Assembly: GCA_902779575.1 (NCBI GenBank)
Contig: CACZBW010000011.1
Location: 33,864-97,863, forward strand
Direction of reading: 5' to 3'
Length of the DNA stretch: 64,000 nt
Source: an uncultured Lachnospiraceae bacterium
GTDB lineage: Bacteria; Bacillota; Clostridia; Lachnospirales; Lachnospiraceae
The notes under the pieces are model-generated. The model worked only from the letters and a program-made list of their open reading frames with translations. It was not told the origin of the DNA and searched no databases. Both the position numbers and the translations under genes were made by a program. This document shows positions 25,502 through 34,248 of this stretch, piece after piece (the first letter of the stretch is position 1; each line of letters starts with the position of its first letter).

Positions 25502-26869
25502 ATGCACAGACAGATCCATAAGCAGGCTGAAGTCGATATGATACACGGCCCGCTGGCTAAGAAAATATTTATGTTCGCCCTTCCGCTTGCGGTCAGCAGC
25601 ATGCTGCAGCAGCTGTTCAACGCCGCGGATATCGCGGTGGTCGGGCGCTTTACGAATGCGCAGGCGATGGCGGCGGTGGGTTCCAACAGCTCGGTGATCG
25701 GGCTGATGGTAAACCTGTTCACCGGACTGGCGGTCGGCGCGAATGTTGTCGTGGGAAACCTGCTTGGGGCGAACCACAGGAGCGAGATCAGCAGAGCGGT
25801 GCATACGATCATGACAGTGGCGCTGTTTTCCGGCTTCTTTCTCCTTCTTCTGGGAAATCTGATCGCGAAGCCGATTCTCACCCTGATGGGAGCGCCGGAC
25901 GATGTCATCTCGCTGGCGGTTTTATATCTCAGGATCTATTTCTGCGGCATGCCTGCCATGATGGCCTACAATTTCGGCTCGGCGGTCCTGCGCAGCCGCG
26001 GCGACAGCAGAAGGCCTTTCGGCGCGCTGACCTTTGCGGGCGTTCTGAACGTCCTTCTGAATCTTCTGTTTGTGATCGGGCTGAAGATGTCTGTGGCGGG
26101 TGTCGCGCTGGCGACCGTGATTTCCAACTATATCAGCGGCGGGCTGATTCTGTACTTTCTGACGCACGAGGAAGACGAGTTCCGGCTGGATTTCCGGAAA
26201 CTGACAATCCGGCGGGAATATCTGAGAAAAATGATGTATATCGGAGTGCCGGCAGGACTTCAGGGAATGGTGTTCTCCCTCTCCAATGTCGTGATCCAGT
26301 CGGCGGTCAACAGTTTCGGGGCGGACTGCATCGCCGGCATGACCGCCGCCCAGAACTTCGATTTTATCTCCTACTGCCTGATGAACGGATTCGCGCAGGC
26401 CGCGCTGACCTTTACTTCCCAGAATTACGGGGCAAGGGACTGCGAACGCTGCAAGACCGTCTGGCGCCTTTCCATGGCGATGGGCCTGGGGCTGGATGTT
26501 CTTCTGCTCGCGGTCTTCATGCTTTCGCGGCATCAGCTCATCCGGATCTTTACGACGGATGAAAACGTGATCCGCTATGCCATGTACCGTTTTGAGTATG
26601 AGGTCTCCCTGCATTTTCTCTGCGGATCCTACGAGATTACGGCCGGCGCCCTGCGCGGGCTGAACCGTTCCATGATTCCGGCCCTGATCTCCGTCTTCGG
26701 AACCTGCCTGGTCCGGCTGGTGTACGTATTTTTTATATTCCCAAGGGTCGGGACGCCGCAGTTTCTGATTATGGTTTATCCGGTAACCTGGATCATCACC
26801 AGCATCCTGATGAATACAATGTATTTCAGAGTGAGGGAGCGGGCGTTTACACAGCTGGGCAGTGCGTGA
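25502..26869 (+). CDS. MATE family efflux transporter
   Basis: A 455-residue twelve-helix exporter. The opening, MIHGPLAKKIFMFALPLAVS followed by LFNAADIAVVGRFTNAQAMA, is typical of the MATE subgroup common in Clostridia (often annotated NorM/DinF-like). GGGAGCGAAGAG precedes ATG 25502; ATG 25538 is an alternative that matches the usual family start. It is the second of three MATE genes here and is only distantly similar to the other two. A strong terminator follows. Substrate unknown. Confidence 0.92.
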   Translation: MHRQIHKQAEVDMIHGPLAKKIFMFALPLAVSSMLQQLFNAADIAVVGRFTNAQAMAAVGSNSSVIGLMVNLFTGLAVGANVVVGNLLGANHRSEISRAVHTIMTVALFSGFFLLLLGNLIAKPILTLMGAPDDVISLAVLYLRIYFCGMPAMMAYNFGSAVLRSRGDSRRPFGALTFAGVLNVLLNLLFVIGLKMSVAGVALATVISNYISGGLILYFLTHEEDEFRLDFRKLTIRREYLRKMMYIGVPAGLQGMVFSLSNVVIQSAVNSFGADCIAGMTAAQNFDFISYCLMNGFAQAALTFTSQNYGARDCERCKTVWRLSMAMGLGLDVLLLAVFMLSRHQLIRIFTTDENVIRYAMYRFEYEVSLHFLCGSYEITAGALRGLNRSMIPALISVFGTCLVRLVYVFFIFPRVGTPQFLIMVYPVTWIITSILMNTMYFRVRERAFTQLGSA

Positions 26870-26885
26870 GTCAAAGAAACAAAAA

Positions 26886-26925
26886 AAGGCACCGGCGAAC
26901 GGGGTTCCGTCCGCCGGCGCTTTTT
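26886..26925 (+). terminator. Intrinsic terminator, probably bidirectional
   Basis: GCACCGGCG (26888-26896) pairs with CGCCGGCGC (26911-26919), one mismatch, flanked by an A run on the left and six T residues on the right. It ends the MATE transcript and, read leftward, the convergent small SH3 gene. Confidence 0.75.
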
Positions 26926-26959
26926 TGTTTTTCCCGACTGGGAAAGAGGGCTGCTTCTT

Positions 26960-27256
26960 TTATCTCAGGAAGCTGGCGTTTGCATAGCCCCACACGCCGT
27001 TGAAGCACACATATCTGTAATAGCAGGCAACTCCGTTGATTCCTGTTCCCTGAACAATCGTGCCGTTGGTAAAGACACTGTATCCGGGATAAAGCTGCGC
27101 GATCTCGTTGTACGGGCTGTAGCTTGTACCGGATCTGAGCGCAAGGTATGTTCCGTTGCAGTCACCGACTGTCATGTAAAAGCCGTTCTGATAACCATAT
27201 CCGCCGGCTGCGTTCTCAAGTTCTTCAGCATTCATTGCTTTCTTTTCTTCTGACAT
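26960..27256 (-). CDS. Small SH3-like protein with double-glycine leader
   Basis: A 98-residue protein. Start 27256 is preferred because AAAGGAG lies eight bases upstream; an ATG seven codons earlier has a weaker site. The N-terminus, MSEEKKAMNAEELENAAGG, resembles double-glycine leaders of bacteriocins and other exported peptides, with conserved-looking Glu/Leu spacing before GG at residues 18-19. The cargo of about 79 residues resembles a bacterial SH3 domain (YMTVGDCNGTYLALRSG, then GVWGYANASFLR) and has three cysteines. Export by a C39-peptidase ABC transporter would be expected, but none is in the window. Confidence 0.75.
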   Translation of the reverse strand: MSEEKKAMNAEELENAAGGYGYQNGFYMTVGDCNGTYLALRSGTSYSPYNEIAQLYPGYSVFTNGTIVQGTGINGVACYYRYVCFNGVWGYANASFLR

Positions 27257-27761
27257 TTTCTTTTCTCCTTTTTCCATTCCTGTGTGCTCTTCTGTAATCT
27301 TCCTGATTCAGAACCCTCTTTGACCGGTTCCTGTCTTTATATACGAAGTTCCTTCCGGGAGGGCTAAAAGAATTTTAGCATTGCTCCGGCAGTTTTTTCA
27401 AGAAGCTTCATGCATTGCCCATCCGCGATCAGATTGAACGGGCGAATTTTCCGGAAAATCCTGCAGACGATTCTTCTGACTGCAGGTCTGATCCTTCTTT
27501 TTATCCCTTCTGTCGCTTTCTCCATTGCGGGAAACTTCCGGAAGCGATACTATTAAGATGATCTGTTAAAGGCCTGACAGCCGGATCGGTGAAGGGATAA
27601 TCAATAATCCGGGCAGTCCCTTTTGAAGGGCTTTCGGCCGGACGAGCGAAAATTCCGGCTGCCGGTCGTGAGAGGAGAGCGGACAGCAGTAAGATGAGGC
27701 CGGCATCGAGAAGCAGACAGTACCGTTAAGAGCAATAAGAAGGAAGAAAAGGAGGACTGCC
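27257..27761. other. Intergenic region with a possible small membrane ORF
   Basis: This 505-base divergent spacer should hold promoters of the SH3 gene (leftward) and the DUF4003 gene (rightward), but I see no unequivocal hexamer pair. Its only coding-like element is the 48-codon frame at 27410. Several short inverted repeats around 27600-27660 have no T runs. Confidence 0.35.
27410..27556 (+). CDS. Possible small single-pass membrane protein
   Basis: A 48-codon frame encoding a basic N-terminus, one strongly hydrophobic segment (ILQTILLTAGLILLFIPSVA) and a basic tail ending NFRKRYY. The ribosome binding site is weak (AAGAAG ten bases upstream). It could be a genuine small membrane peptide or the remnant of a larger gene's C-terminus. 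No family recognised. Confidence 0.3.
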   Translation: MHCPSAIRLNGRIFRKILQTILLTAGLILLFIPSVAFSIAGNFRKRYY

Positions 27762-28748
27762 ATGTCATACGGTTTTTTTCAGAAGGAACTCTTTACACAG
27801 AATGTGGATGTCATGAGAAGTACGTTTAAGCTCGATTATAATTCCATGCATGCGATCGGAGCGTTCCTTTATACTGTGGCGGGGCGCCTGGCGGACAGGG
27901 AGAATCTGGAGAAGAATCTGAAAATTCTGAAATCCAGGTACGGCATCTTTTCGGAATTCCGTGCGCATCTTACGATACCGATGGTGGTAAAGATGTCCCT
28001 GGCAGAGGATCCGGAAGTATATATGGAGGGGGTCTCTGCCGCTTATTCCGCTCTGAGCAGGGATTTTATGCTAGGGGATGAATCCCGCCTGCTGGCGGCG
28101 ATGATCCTGTATGAGAACGCCCGCATGGAGGATCTGGACCGGATCTGTGCGCATACCATGGAAGTCTACCGGGGCATGAAGGAAAATCATCCCTGGCTTA
28201 CCGGCCAGCCGGACCTGCCTTTTGCGGTACTGATGGGGCTGCAGGATGAGGAAACAGAGAGGCAGCTTCTTACTGCGGAAGAATGCTATGGGATTGTGGA
28301 AGAGAGATTTCCGATTTCGAAGGACTCTGTACAGACCGTCAGCCACATTCTGGCAATCGGAAAGGGAAGCGCAGAGGAAAAGAGTGAGAACTTTCTTCAG
28401 ATGTACGATACCTTCAGGGAATGCGGACTGAGGCTTTCGGGCGACAGCATGCCGATCCTTGCAGTACTTGTGAACAGCGGCCTGTCCGCCGGGGAGGCAG
28501 CTGCCCAGACAAAGGAGAATGATGAATTCCTGAAGAGGCAGAAAGGTTTCGGCATGCTGGGAACGGGTGGAGATCTCCGCCGGATGTTCGCCGCGGCGAT
28601 CACATCGGTCAACATGATTCCGGAGGATCCTGCGGTCTTCGGCGCCCTGTCCGGAACGGTCCTGGCGGTCATCCTGGCAATTGAGATCGCGATCATGATC
28701 AGTGTAATCAGCGCGACCTCGCACGCCTCCTCATCTTCCAGCAAATGA
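27762..28748 (+). CDS. DUF4003 family protein
   Basis: A 328-residue protein consistent with the DUF4003 family, mostly helical, with a single membrane segment near the C-terminus (LSGTVLAVILAIEIAIMISV) and a Ser-rich tail. Characteristic stretches include MEVYRGMKENHPWLTGQPD and the recurrent helical hairpins before it. Members are widespread in Bacillota, function unknown; the body is probably cytoplasmic with a membrane anchor. AAAAGGAGG lies 11 bases before the ATG. A hairpin without a strong T run follows the stop. Confidence 0.75.
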   Translation: MSYGFFQKELFTQNVDVMRSTFKLDYNSMHAIGAFLYTVAGRLADRENLEKNLKILKSRYGIFSEFRAHLTIPMVVKMSLAEDPEVYMEGVSAAYSALSRDFMLGDESRLLAAMILYENARMEDLDRICAHTMEVYRGMKENHPWLTGQPDLPFAVLMGLQDEETERQLLTAEECYGIVEERFPISKDSVQTVSHILAIGKGSAEEKSENFLQMYDTFRECGLRLSGDSMPILAVLVNSGLSAGEAAAQTKENDEFLKRQKGFGMLGTGGDLRRMFAAAITSVNMIPEDPAVFGALSGTVLAVILAIEIAIMISVISATSHASSSSSK

Positions 28749-28757
28749 CAAATAAAA

Positions 28758-28796
28758 TTCAGGCGCGGAGAAAGGTTCTGCCTTTTCCCGCGCCTG
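28758..28796 (+). terminator. Hairpin after DUF4003 gene, probable terminator
   Basis: CAGGCGCGG pairs with CCGCGCCTG, extended by AGAAAGG with CCTTTT. Only a short TTAT follows, so termination may be weak. Confidence 0.45.
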
Positions 28797-28907
28797 TTAT
28801 ATACAGGGTCTGTGATTCAGATCTGATGGAATCCGGGTCTGCCGGAAGCTGCGGATACAATCGCCGGAATATCATTCGGCGGCTGCCGCAGATCAATCCG
28901 TCAGAAA

Positions 28908-30005
28908 TCAGATCTGACGGATATCCCTGATATAGTCGTCGAAATTCAGTCCGACATATTCGCCGATCATCTTCAGTTCGTCGACCGTCTTGTCATTGAC
29001 CGGAATGCCGTTTGCCAGACGGTCCGCCTGGGAGAGCATGGCCTGCTCGCCGGGGGTGTAGACGCGCTCCTGACCGTCGGCCGTCGGGGATTCCCGGAGC
29101 TCGCGGAGGAGGGTGGACATATTGGCGCGGATCTCTTTCTTGTCGCCGAAGATGCCGTAATCGATGGCGGCGAAACCGAAGGAGGTGTCGCCCATGCCGC
29201 CGTTTTCCACATGGGGCGAGGTATGGCCTCCGGCGAGAATTCCTGTGAACAGCTCGGCGATGATTCCGAAACCGTAGCCCTTGTGGGAACCGGTGTCTTT
29301 GGTCATGCCGCCCAGCGGGAAGATGCCGCCGAAGTCTTTCGCGTTAATCAGGTCGAGAACATGTCCCGCGTCCGTGCTGATATGGCCGGTCTCATCGGCA
29401 GCCCAGCCTTCGTGGAGCGGTTCTCCGCGCTTATTGTAGACTTCAACCTTGCCTCTCGGAATGACAGTGGTGGCGGCGTCAAACCAGAAATAATAAGGAT
29501 CGGCCGGCATGCAGACTGCCAGAGGGCTGGTTCCGAGCATCGCTTTTTTACCGAAGGTGGGGATGGCGATGGCTTCCGTGTTGGTGGAGCTGAAGCCGAT
29601 CATATCCTCGTCGCCGGCCATCCTGGAATAGTAGCCTGCGATTCCGTAATGGTTGCAGTTCCGGACAGTCACCATGCCGAACCCGTGTTCTTTGGCTTTA
29701 TCGATGGCCATCTGCATGGCTTTGCGGGCAGTTACCTGTCCCATCGTCCGGTTCGCTTCTATGACGGCGGATACCGGCGTTTCAAAGACGATCTCCATGC
29801 GGGCTTTCGGATCCACGTGCCCGCCGACAATGGAATTGTGATAGCGGATCATCCGCTGTACGCCGTGAGATTCGATTCCGTAAAGATCCGCGCACAGAAC
29901 AACATCGGTGATTCCCCGGGCTTCATCTTCCGTAAACCCATGGTTCTTATAGATATCTTCACAGTATTTCCGGACTTCCGCCACATTCAGTTTACAGTAT
30001 CCCAT
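28908..30005 (-). CDS. Ldh family (malate/L-lactate/ureidoglycolate) oxidoreductase
   Basis: A 365-residue NAD(P)-dependent dehydrogenase of the LDH2/MDH2 family, structurally distinct from classic lactate dehydrogenases. Visible features are DLYGIESHGVQRM near residue 41, RNCNHYGIAGYYS near residue 116 (nucleotide-contact histidine), and SHKGYGFGIIAELFTGILAGG. Family members oxidise malate, sulfolactate, ureidoglycolate, or 2,3-diketogulonate. A GGAGG site precedes the ATG. It is monocistronic here. The specific 2-hydroxyacid substrate cannot be told, though the nearby lactonase and glycerate genes suggest sugar-acid metabolism. Confidence 0.9.
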   Translation of the reverse strand: MGYCKLNVAEVRKYCEDIYKNHGFTEDEARGITDVVLCADLYGIESHGVQRMIRYHNSIVGGHVDPKARMEIVFETPVSAVIEANRTMGQVTARKAMQMAIDKAKEHGFGMVTVRNCNHYGIAGYYSRMAGDEDMIGFSSTNTEAIAIPTFGKKAMLGTSPLAVCMPADPYYFWFDAATTVIPRGKVEVYNKRGEPLHEGWAADETGHISTDAGHVLDLINAKDFGGIFPLGGMTKDTGSHKGYGFGIIAELFTGILAGGHTSPHVENGGMGDTSFGFAAIDYGIFGDKKEIRANMSTLLRELRESPTADGQERVYTPGEQAMLSQADRLANGIPVNDKTVDELKMIGEYVGLNFDDYIRDIRQI

Positions 30006-30203
30006 GATAACCTCCTTGCAGGCTTGTCTGCTGCTTCAGCTTATGCGGGCTGAGGATTTCAGTGTATTTTATTATAGCATAGATTCCCGGTTGGAACAAG
30101 GGGGAGCGGGTATGCGGACGGAAAAAACGGCAGTTTCTGCGGGCAGAAACGGAGCGTTCAGAGGGGCAGAAAGAGTCAGGCAAAAAACAGGAAAGGCAGC
30201 ATT

Positions 30204-31232
30204 ATGATTTATGAGTTTCTGACAGGCAATTATACAGTGCGCGCAAAGGACTGTTTTTATCATGTCCGCTTTGACAGCGATACGGGAAAGCTTTCCTTCG
30301 TCAGTTCTTTTCAGGGGCCGGACAATCCCTCCTGGCTGACCGCGCATCCGGCCGGAAAAATATTCTACAGTGTGGAAGAGCGGAATCCGGATGGAGGCAT
30401 CGCGGTTTATGCGCGGGAAGGGGAAACGGTCCGGCAGCTGCTTTCCCTGCCTTCCGCGGGAGCCGATCCCTGCCAGCTGTCGCTGGATGACCGCTCGGAT
30501 TTTCTGCTGGCGGCCAACTACAGCAGCGGGAGCTGTATTCTGTACCGCCTGGATGAAAAGGGAATCCCTGCAGGGATCTCTGATTTTAAACAGCATTCGG
30601 GAAAGGGACCGAATCCCTTCCGCCAGGAATGCGCGCATGTGCATTTTTCCCGCTTCCTGGACGGAGGCTTTTACGTCTGCGATCTGGGGCTGGATCAGGT
30701 ATTGTTCTATGAGCTGGACCGTGAAAATGGAAAGCTGATTCCGGATGAAAAACGCAGTCTTTCTATCGACAAAGGCGCCGGTCCGAGGCATTTCGCCGTC
30801 CATCCGGCTCATCCCGGGATGATCTATGTGATGACGGAAATGGCGGGGGCGGTTTTTGTTTTTAAAAAGAAGCCGGGCGGCTGGGAAAGAAGACAGGTCA
30901 TTTCTTCCCTGCCGGAAGATTTTTATGGCTTTCATAATTCGGCCGCTGTTAAATTTTCCGGGGACGGTGCGTATCTTTTTGCCTCAAACAGGGGCTGCGA
31001 TACGGTAACGGTTTTCCGCGCGGGCGCGGACGGACTGCTTGAACGCATAGCGGATTCGCCCTGCGGCGGCAGCATCCCGAGGGATATCGGCGTCTTCGGG
31101 GACGACCTGATCGTCTGCAATCAGGATTCGGACCTGCTGAGCGCAGTCCATTTTGACAGACAGGAAGGAAAAATGTATCCGACAGGGGAGAGCCTGAAAG
31201 TAAACTGTCCGGTCTGCATCATGCCGCTGTAA
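30204..31232 (+). CDS. Lactonase family protein (6-phosphogluconolactonase-like)
   Basis: A 342-residue seven-bladed beta-propeller of the YbhE/Pgl type. Indicators are GNYTVRAKDCFYHVRFDSDTGKL at the N-terminus, VEERNPDGGIAVYA, AANYSSGSCILYRL, and GAGPRHFAVHP (the family signature), followed by HNSAAVKFSGDGAYLFASNR. It hydrolyses a sugar lactone, in E. coli 6-phosphogluconolactone. The ribosome binding site GGAAAGG precedes the ATG. It is cytoplasmic, with no signal peptide. Substrate could equally be another aldonolactone given the neighbouring dehydrogenase. Confidence 0.88.
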   Translation: MIYEFLTGNYTVRAKDCFYHVRFDSDTGKLSFVSSFQGPDNPSWLTAHPAGKIFYSVEERNPDGGIAVYAREGETVRQLLSLPSAGADPCQLSLDDRSDFLLAANYSSGSCILYRLDEKGIPAGISDFKQHSGKGPNPFRQECAHVHFSRFLDGGFYVCDLGLDQVLFYELDRENGKLIPDEKRSLSIDKGAGPRHFAVHPAHPGMIYVMTEMAGAVFVFKKKPGGWERRQVISSLPEDFYGFHNSAAVKFSGDGAYLFASNRGCDTVTVFRAGADGLLERIADSPCGGSIPRDIGVFGDDLIVCNQDSDLLSAVHFDRQEGKMYPTGESLKVNCPVCIMPL

Positions 31233-31258
31233 AGAACTGCTTATAACAGTTCTTTTAT
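31232..31258 (+). terminator. Probable terminator of the lactonase gene
   Basis: AAGAACTG (31232-31239) pairs with CAGTTCTT (31247-31254), followed by TTTA. It overlaps the stop codon. Confidence 0.5.
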
Positions 31259-31346
31259 ACGGCGGGACCGGACAGATGATGCTTTTATTTACATTTCCAT
31301 AAAATACAGATGCACTGTGTTGGAAGGCAGGGTTCGAAAGAGAGGT

Positions 31347-32210
31347 TCATGCCAGCATCAGCGCGCCGAGGATCAGGACGGCGCCCGCAATCCCGGCCGG
31401 CGTCATGGGTTCGTGGAGGAAGAGGGCGGAGAGCAGTACAGCCGTCACCGGATCGATATAACTGAAAAGGGCGGCGGTCTGAACGGGCAGCTTCTCCACC
31501 GCTCCGAAATAGAGAGCGTAGGCGAGCCCCGTATGGATGATCCCTACGGTCAGAAGCAGAATCACCTGTGCGGTACCCGGCGCATAGGAGCGGAAGCTTC
31601 CCCGCGCCAGCATATACGGAACGAGGGCGGCTGCCGCCGAGAAGAGCTGTATGATGGTTTTTTCATACACGGGAACGCCGGTGATTTTTTTGTTGAGCAT
31701 TACTACGGAAGCGTACAGTGCAGCGGCGCCGAGCCCGAGCAGCATGCCCTTTACAGGGTCCGTTCCCGCACTGGAAGAGCCCGCCGCGCCGGAGACCAGA
31801 ACCATGCCGGCAAGCGCTGCCGCCACACAGAGGAACTTGCGCAGCGTGACCGGCTCTTTAAACAGAAGCGGCGATACAAGCAGGACAATTACAGGCTGCA
31901 TGTAATAGCAGAGGGTTGCAACGGCGACCGTTGTGTAATTATACGCTTCAAAGAGAAGGATCCAGTTGAAGCCGATCATCGCTCCGGTCAGAACCAGCAG
32001 CATCAGGCTGCCGCGGAGCGGAGCGGTCTGAAAGCGCCGGCCGGTAAGACGCATCGCCAGGAGCAGAAAAACGCTTCCCAGGATTCCCCGTACAAAGGCC
32101 AGAGTCTCCGAGGGAAGATCGATCTGCCTTCTGAAGATTCCGATCGTCCCGAAAATGACCATCGACAGGATGAGGGCCAGATACGCCCCTTTTTTGTTTT
32201 CTCCCTGCAT
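31347..32210 (-). CDS. EamA/DMT family transporter
   Basis: A 287-residue protein with ten predicted membrane segments arranged as two EamA repeats. The first has FGTIGIFRRQIDLPSETLAFVRG, typical of the drug/metabolite transporter superfamily, and the second repeats the theme after residue 145 (GLGAAALYASVVMLNKK). The C-terminal signature SYIDPVTAVLLSALFLHEPM is characteristic. It is likely a metabolite or amino-acid exporter; substrate unknown. It faces the nitroreductase gene divergently. Confidence 0.88.
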   Translation of the reverse strand: MQGENKKGAYLALILSMVIFGTIGIFRRQIDLPSETLAFVRGILGSVFLLLAMRLTGRRFQTAPLRGSLMLLVLTGAMIGFNWILLFEAYNYTTVAVATLCYYMQPVIVLLVSPLLFKEPVTLRKFLCVAAALAGMVLVSGAAGSSSAGTDPVKGMLLGLGAAALYASVVMLNKKITGVPVYEKTIIQLFSAAAALVPYMLARGSFRSYAPGTAQVILLLTVGIIHTGLAYALYFGAVEKLPVQTAALFSYIDPVTAVLLSALFLHEPMTPAGIAGAVLILGALMLA

Positions 32211-32344
32211 AATTCTTTCCTGCTTTCTGTATACGGCTGCTTAAGCTAATCGTCTGTTGATTGTATCATATCCTGCTGTTATCTTATAGTATATATGAGA
32301 CAGAGCCTGGAACAGTATCAAATTATATTCAAAAGGAGGACAGC

Positions 32345-32872
32345 ATGAAAGAAACCCTTACAGATCTCAAAAACAGACGAAGTGTCAAAGCCTACAGGAG
32401 CGAGCAGATTTCTGACGAAGAACTGATGGAGGTCATTGAAGCCGGGATGAATGCGCCTTCCGGCGGAAACCGGCAGTCCGCGGTTTTCATTGTTGTACAG
32501 GACAGGGAATGGATTGACAAGCTGTGCGCGCTGAACGCTAAAATCGCCGGAGCGCCGGAAGGCTGGGACGTCTTCTACGGAGCGCCGACCGTGATCGTCG
32601 TCGCGGCCTCAGCTTCAACGCCTGACGCAATCAAGGACGGTTCGCTTGCAATCGGAAATATGCTGAATGCGGCTTATGCGCTCGGGCTGGGCGGAAGATG
32701 GATCAACCGCGCGGACGGCATGCTCGAGGACGAGCTTGGAAAGCAGCTGCTGGAGGAGGCTGGCATCGAAGGGGATTACATAGGCGTCGGAAATGTGATT
32801 CTCGGTTACCCGGAGGGGGATTTCCCCGATCCAATCGAGCACAAAAAGGATTATTATAAAATCATCCGGTAA
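32345..32872 (+). CDS. Nitroreductase family protein
   Basis: A 175-residue FMN-dependent oxidoreductase. The N-terminus (LKNRRSVKAYRSEQISDEEL) and AGMNAPSGGNRQSAVFIVV carry the FMN-contact arginine and serine of the family. The C-terminal half has GNMLNAAYALGLGGRWINRA and GDYIGVGNVILGYPEG. Such enzymes reduce nitro or quinone compounds with NAD(P)H in the cytoplasm. The start at 32345 follows AAAAGGAGG. It is shorter than average, like many clostridial members. Physiological substrate unknown. Confidence 0.9.
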   Translation: MKETLTDLKNRRSVKAYRSEQISDEELMEVIEAGMNAPSGGNRQSAVFIVVQDREWIDKLCALNAKIAGAPEGWDVFYGAPTVIVVAASASTPDAIKDGSLAIGNMLNAAYALGLGGRWINRADGMLEDELGKQLLEEAGIEGDYIGVGNVILGYPEGDFPDPIEHKKDYYKIIR

Positions 32873-32903
32873 AAAGAAAGCCGGATTGCCTTACATACAA
32901 AAA

Positions 32904-32948
32904 ACCTGTGCTGACGATCTTTCCGGATCCATCAGCACAGGTTTTTTT
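32904..32948 (+). terminator. Strong bidirectional terminator
   Basis: ACCTGTGCTGA (32904-32914) pairs with TCAGCACAGGT (32932-32942), with an A run before and seven T residues after. It separates the convergent nitroreductase and glycerate kinase genes. Confidence 0.85.
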
Positions 32949-32951
32949 CTG

Positions 32952-34091
32952 TTATTTCAGTTTCATGCCCGCCTTTACCATGCGGAACATGCGGACCGCG
33001 CCTTTGTAATAGAGCTCTTCTGCATTGTCGAGCGCATCCTGCAGAGCCATGGGCCCGTCCACTGCAGTCATGATCGAGTCGATCCCGTGTTCATAGATCT
33101 GTTCGTAGTTTTCACCGAGACTGCCGCAGAGCGCTGTCACGGGAATGCCGTGTTTTTTTGCCCTGTCGCCGACGCCCTGCATGACTTTTCCGAAACAGCT
33201 CTGCCAGTCCGTCCGCCCTTCGCCTGTCACAACCAGGTCTGCGCCCGTCAGAAGGCTGTCAAAAGAGATCAGGTCCAGAACTGTCTCAATTCCGGACTTC
33301 ATCTCAGCGTTCAGGAAGATTTTCAGCGCTGCACCCAGGCCGCCTGCCGCTCCCGCCCCGGGGATTTCATCGGGGTTCACGCCGAATTTTTCGATTATCA
33401 CATCCCTGTAGCGGCACATTCCCTTTTCCAGGCGATCCATGATTTCGGGCGTGGCGCCTTTCTGCCTGCCGAACGTACGGGTTGCGCCGTCTTTGCCGCA
33501 GAGAGGGTTCGTGACATCACACATTACTGTAAAACGGGCTGACTGGGCTCTTTTGTCGAGACCGCTCATATCGATGTCAGCTACTTTTTCCAGTTCGCTG
33601 CCTTTTCCTTCCAGCAGATTCCCGTTCTTATCCAGGAAGCGGATTCCCAGAGCGCTGGCAAATCCCATCCCGCCGTCATTTGTCGCGGAGCCGCCGATCG
33701 CGATGGAAATATCGGTAAACCCCGCGTCCAGCGCCGCGCGCACCAGTTCCCCGGTTCCGTATGTCGTCGTATGAAGGGGGTTCCGGAGTTCTTCAGGCAC
33801 CATCGGGAGGCCGGAGGCCTGCGCCATTTCCAGGATCGCTTCGGTATCACTCAGTTTTCCGTAATAAGCGCTTGCTTTTTCCATCAGCGGGCCGTGCACA
33901 TCCGCAAAGATCTTCTGTCCGTTTCTCGCCCGGATTACCGCTTCCGTGGTTCCTTCCCCGCCGTCGGCAACCGGTACGCCGACTGTCTCACAGGGGCCGA
34001 AAACCTCATGCGCCGCTTTTGTGAGAAGTTCCATGGTCTGTCTGCTTGTAACCGATCCTTTGAAAGAATCTGACGCGAATACAAGTTTCAT
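32952..34091 (-). CDS. Glycerate kinase (GlxK/GarK family)
   Basis: A 379-residue glycerate 2-kinase of the GlxK/GarK family, phosphorylating D-glycerate. It opens with VFASDSFKGSVTSRQTME, followed by VPVADGGEGTTEAV (the family glycine-rich nucleotide loop), then IGGSATNDGGMGFASALGI and, late, TGEGRTDWQSCFGKVMQGV. Length matches the family. The upstream leftward gene at 35214 encodes a 2-hydroxyacid dehydrogenase that could supply glycerate from hydroxypyruvate, so the two probably form a glycerate route into glycolysis; the 157-base gap leaves cotranscription open. Confidence 0.93.
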   Translation of the reverse strand: MKLVFASDSFKGSVTSRQTMELLTKAAHEVFGPCETVGVPVADGGEGTTEAVIRARNGQKIFADVHGPLMEKASAYYGKLSDTEAILEMAQASGLPMVPEELRNPLHTTTYGTGELVRAALDAGFTDISIAIGGSATNDGGMGFASALGIRFLDKNGNLLEGKGSELEKVADIDMSGLDKRAQSARFTVMCDVTNPLCGKDGATRTFGRQKGATPEIMDRLEKGMCRYRDVIIEKFGVNPDEIPGAGAAGGLGAALKIFLNAEMKSGIETVLDLISFDSLLTGADLVVTGEGRTDWQSCFGKVMQGVGDRAKKHGIPVTALCGSLGENYEQIYEHGIDSIMTAVDGPMALQDALDNAEELYYKGAVRMFRMVKAGMKLK

Positions 34092-34248
34092 GTTTATCTC
34101 CCTTTAAACAATATCCTGCGGGTTTTTGTTCCGGAAATCCGGTGATCCGTCTCTGCTTTAAACGACTCGCTGAGACCGCCGGCGCTGAAAAATGATGCTG
34201 TCTCCAGCCCCGGTCTGTCCATCCGGGCAGCAAAAGCCGGAGGAAGGA

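Noticed and set aside
26894-26908. CGAACGGGGTTCCG resembling a LexA box
   Set aside because: The half-site spacing is three bases, not four, and the sequence is the loop of an intrinsic terminator.
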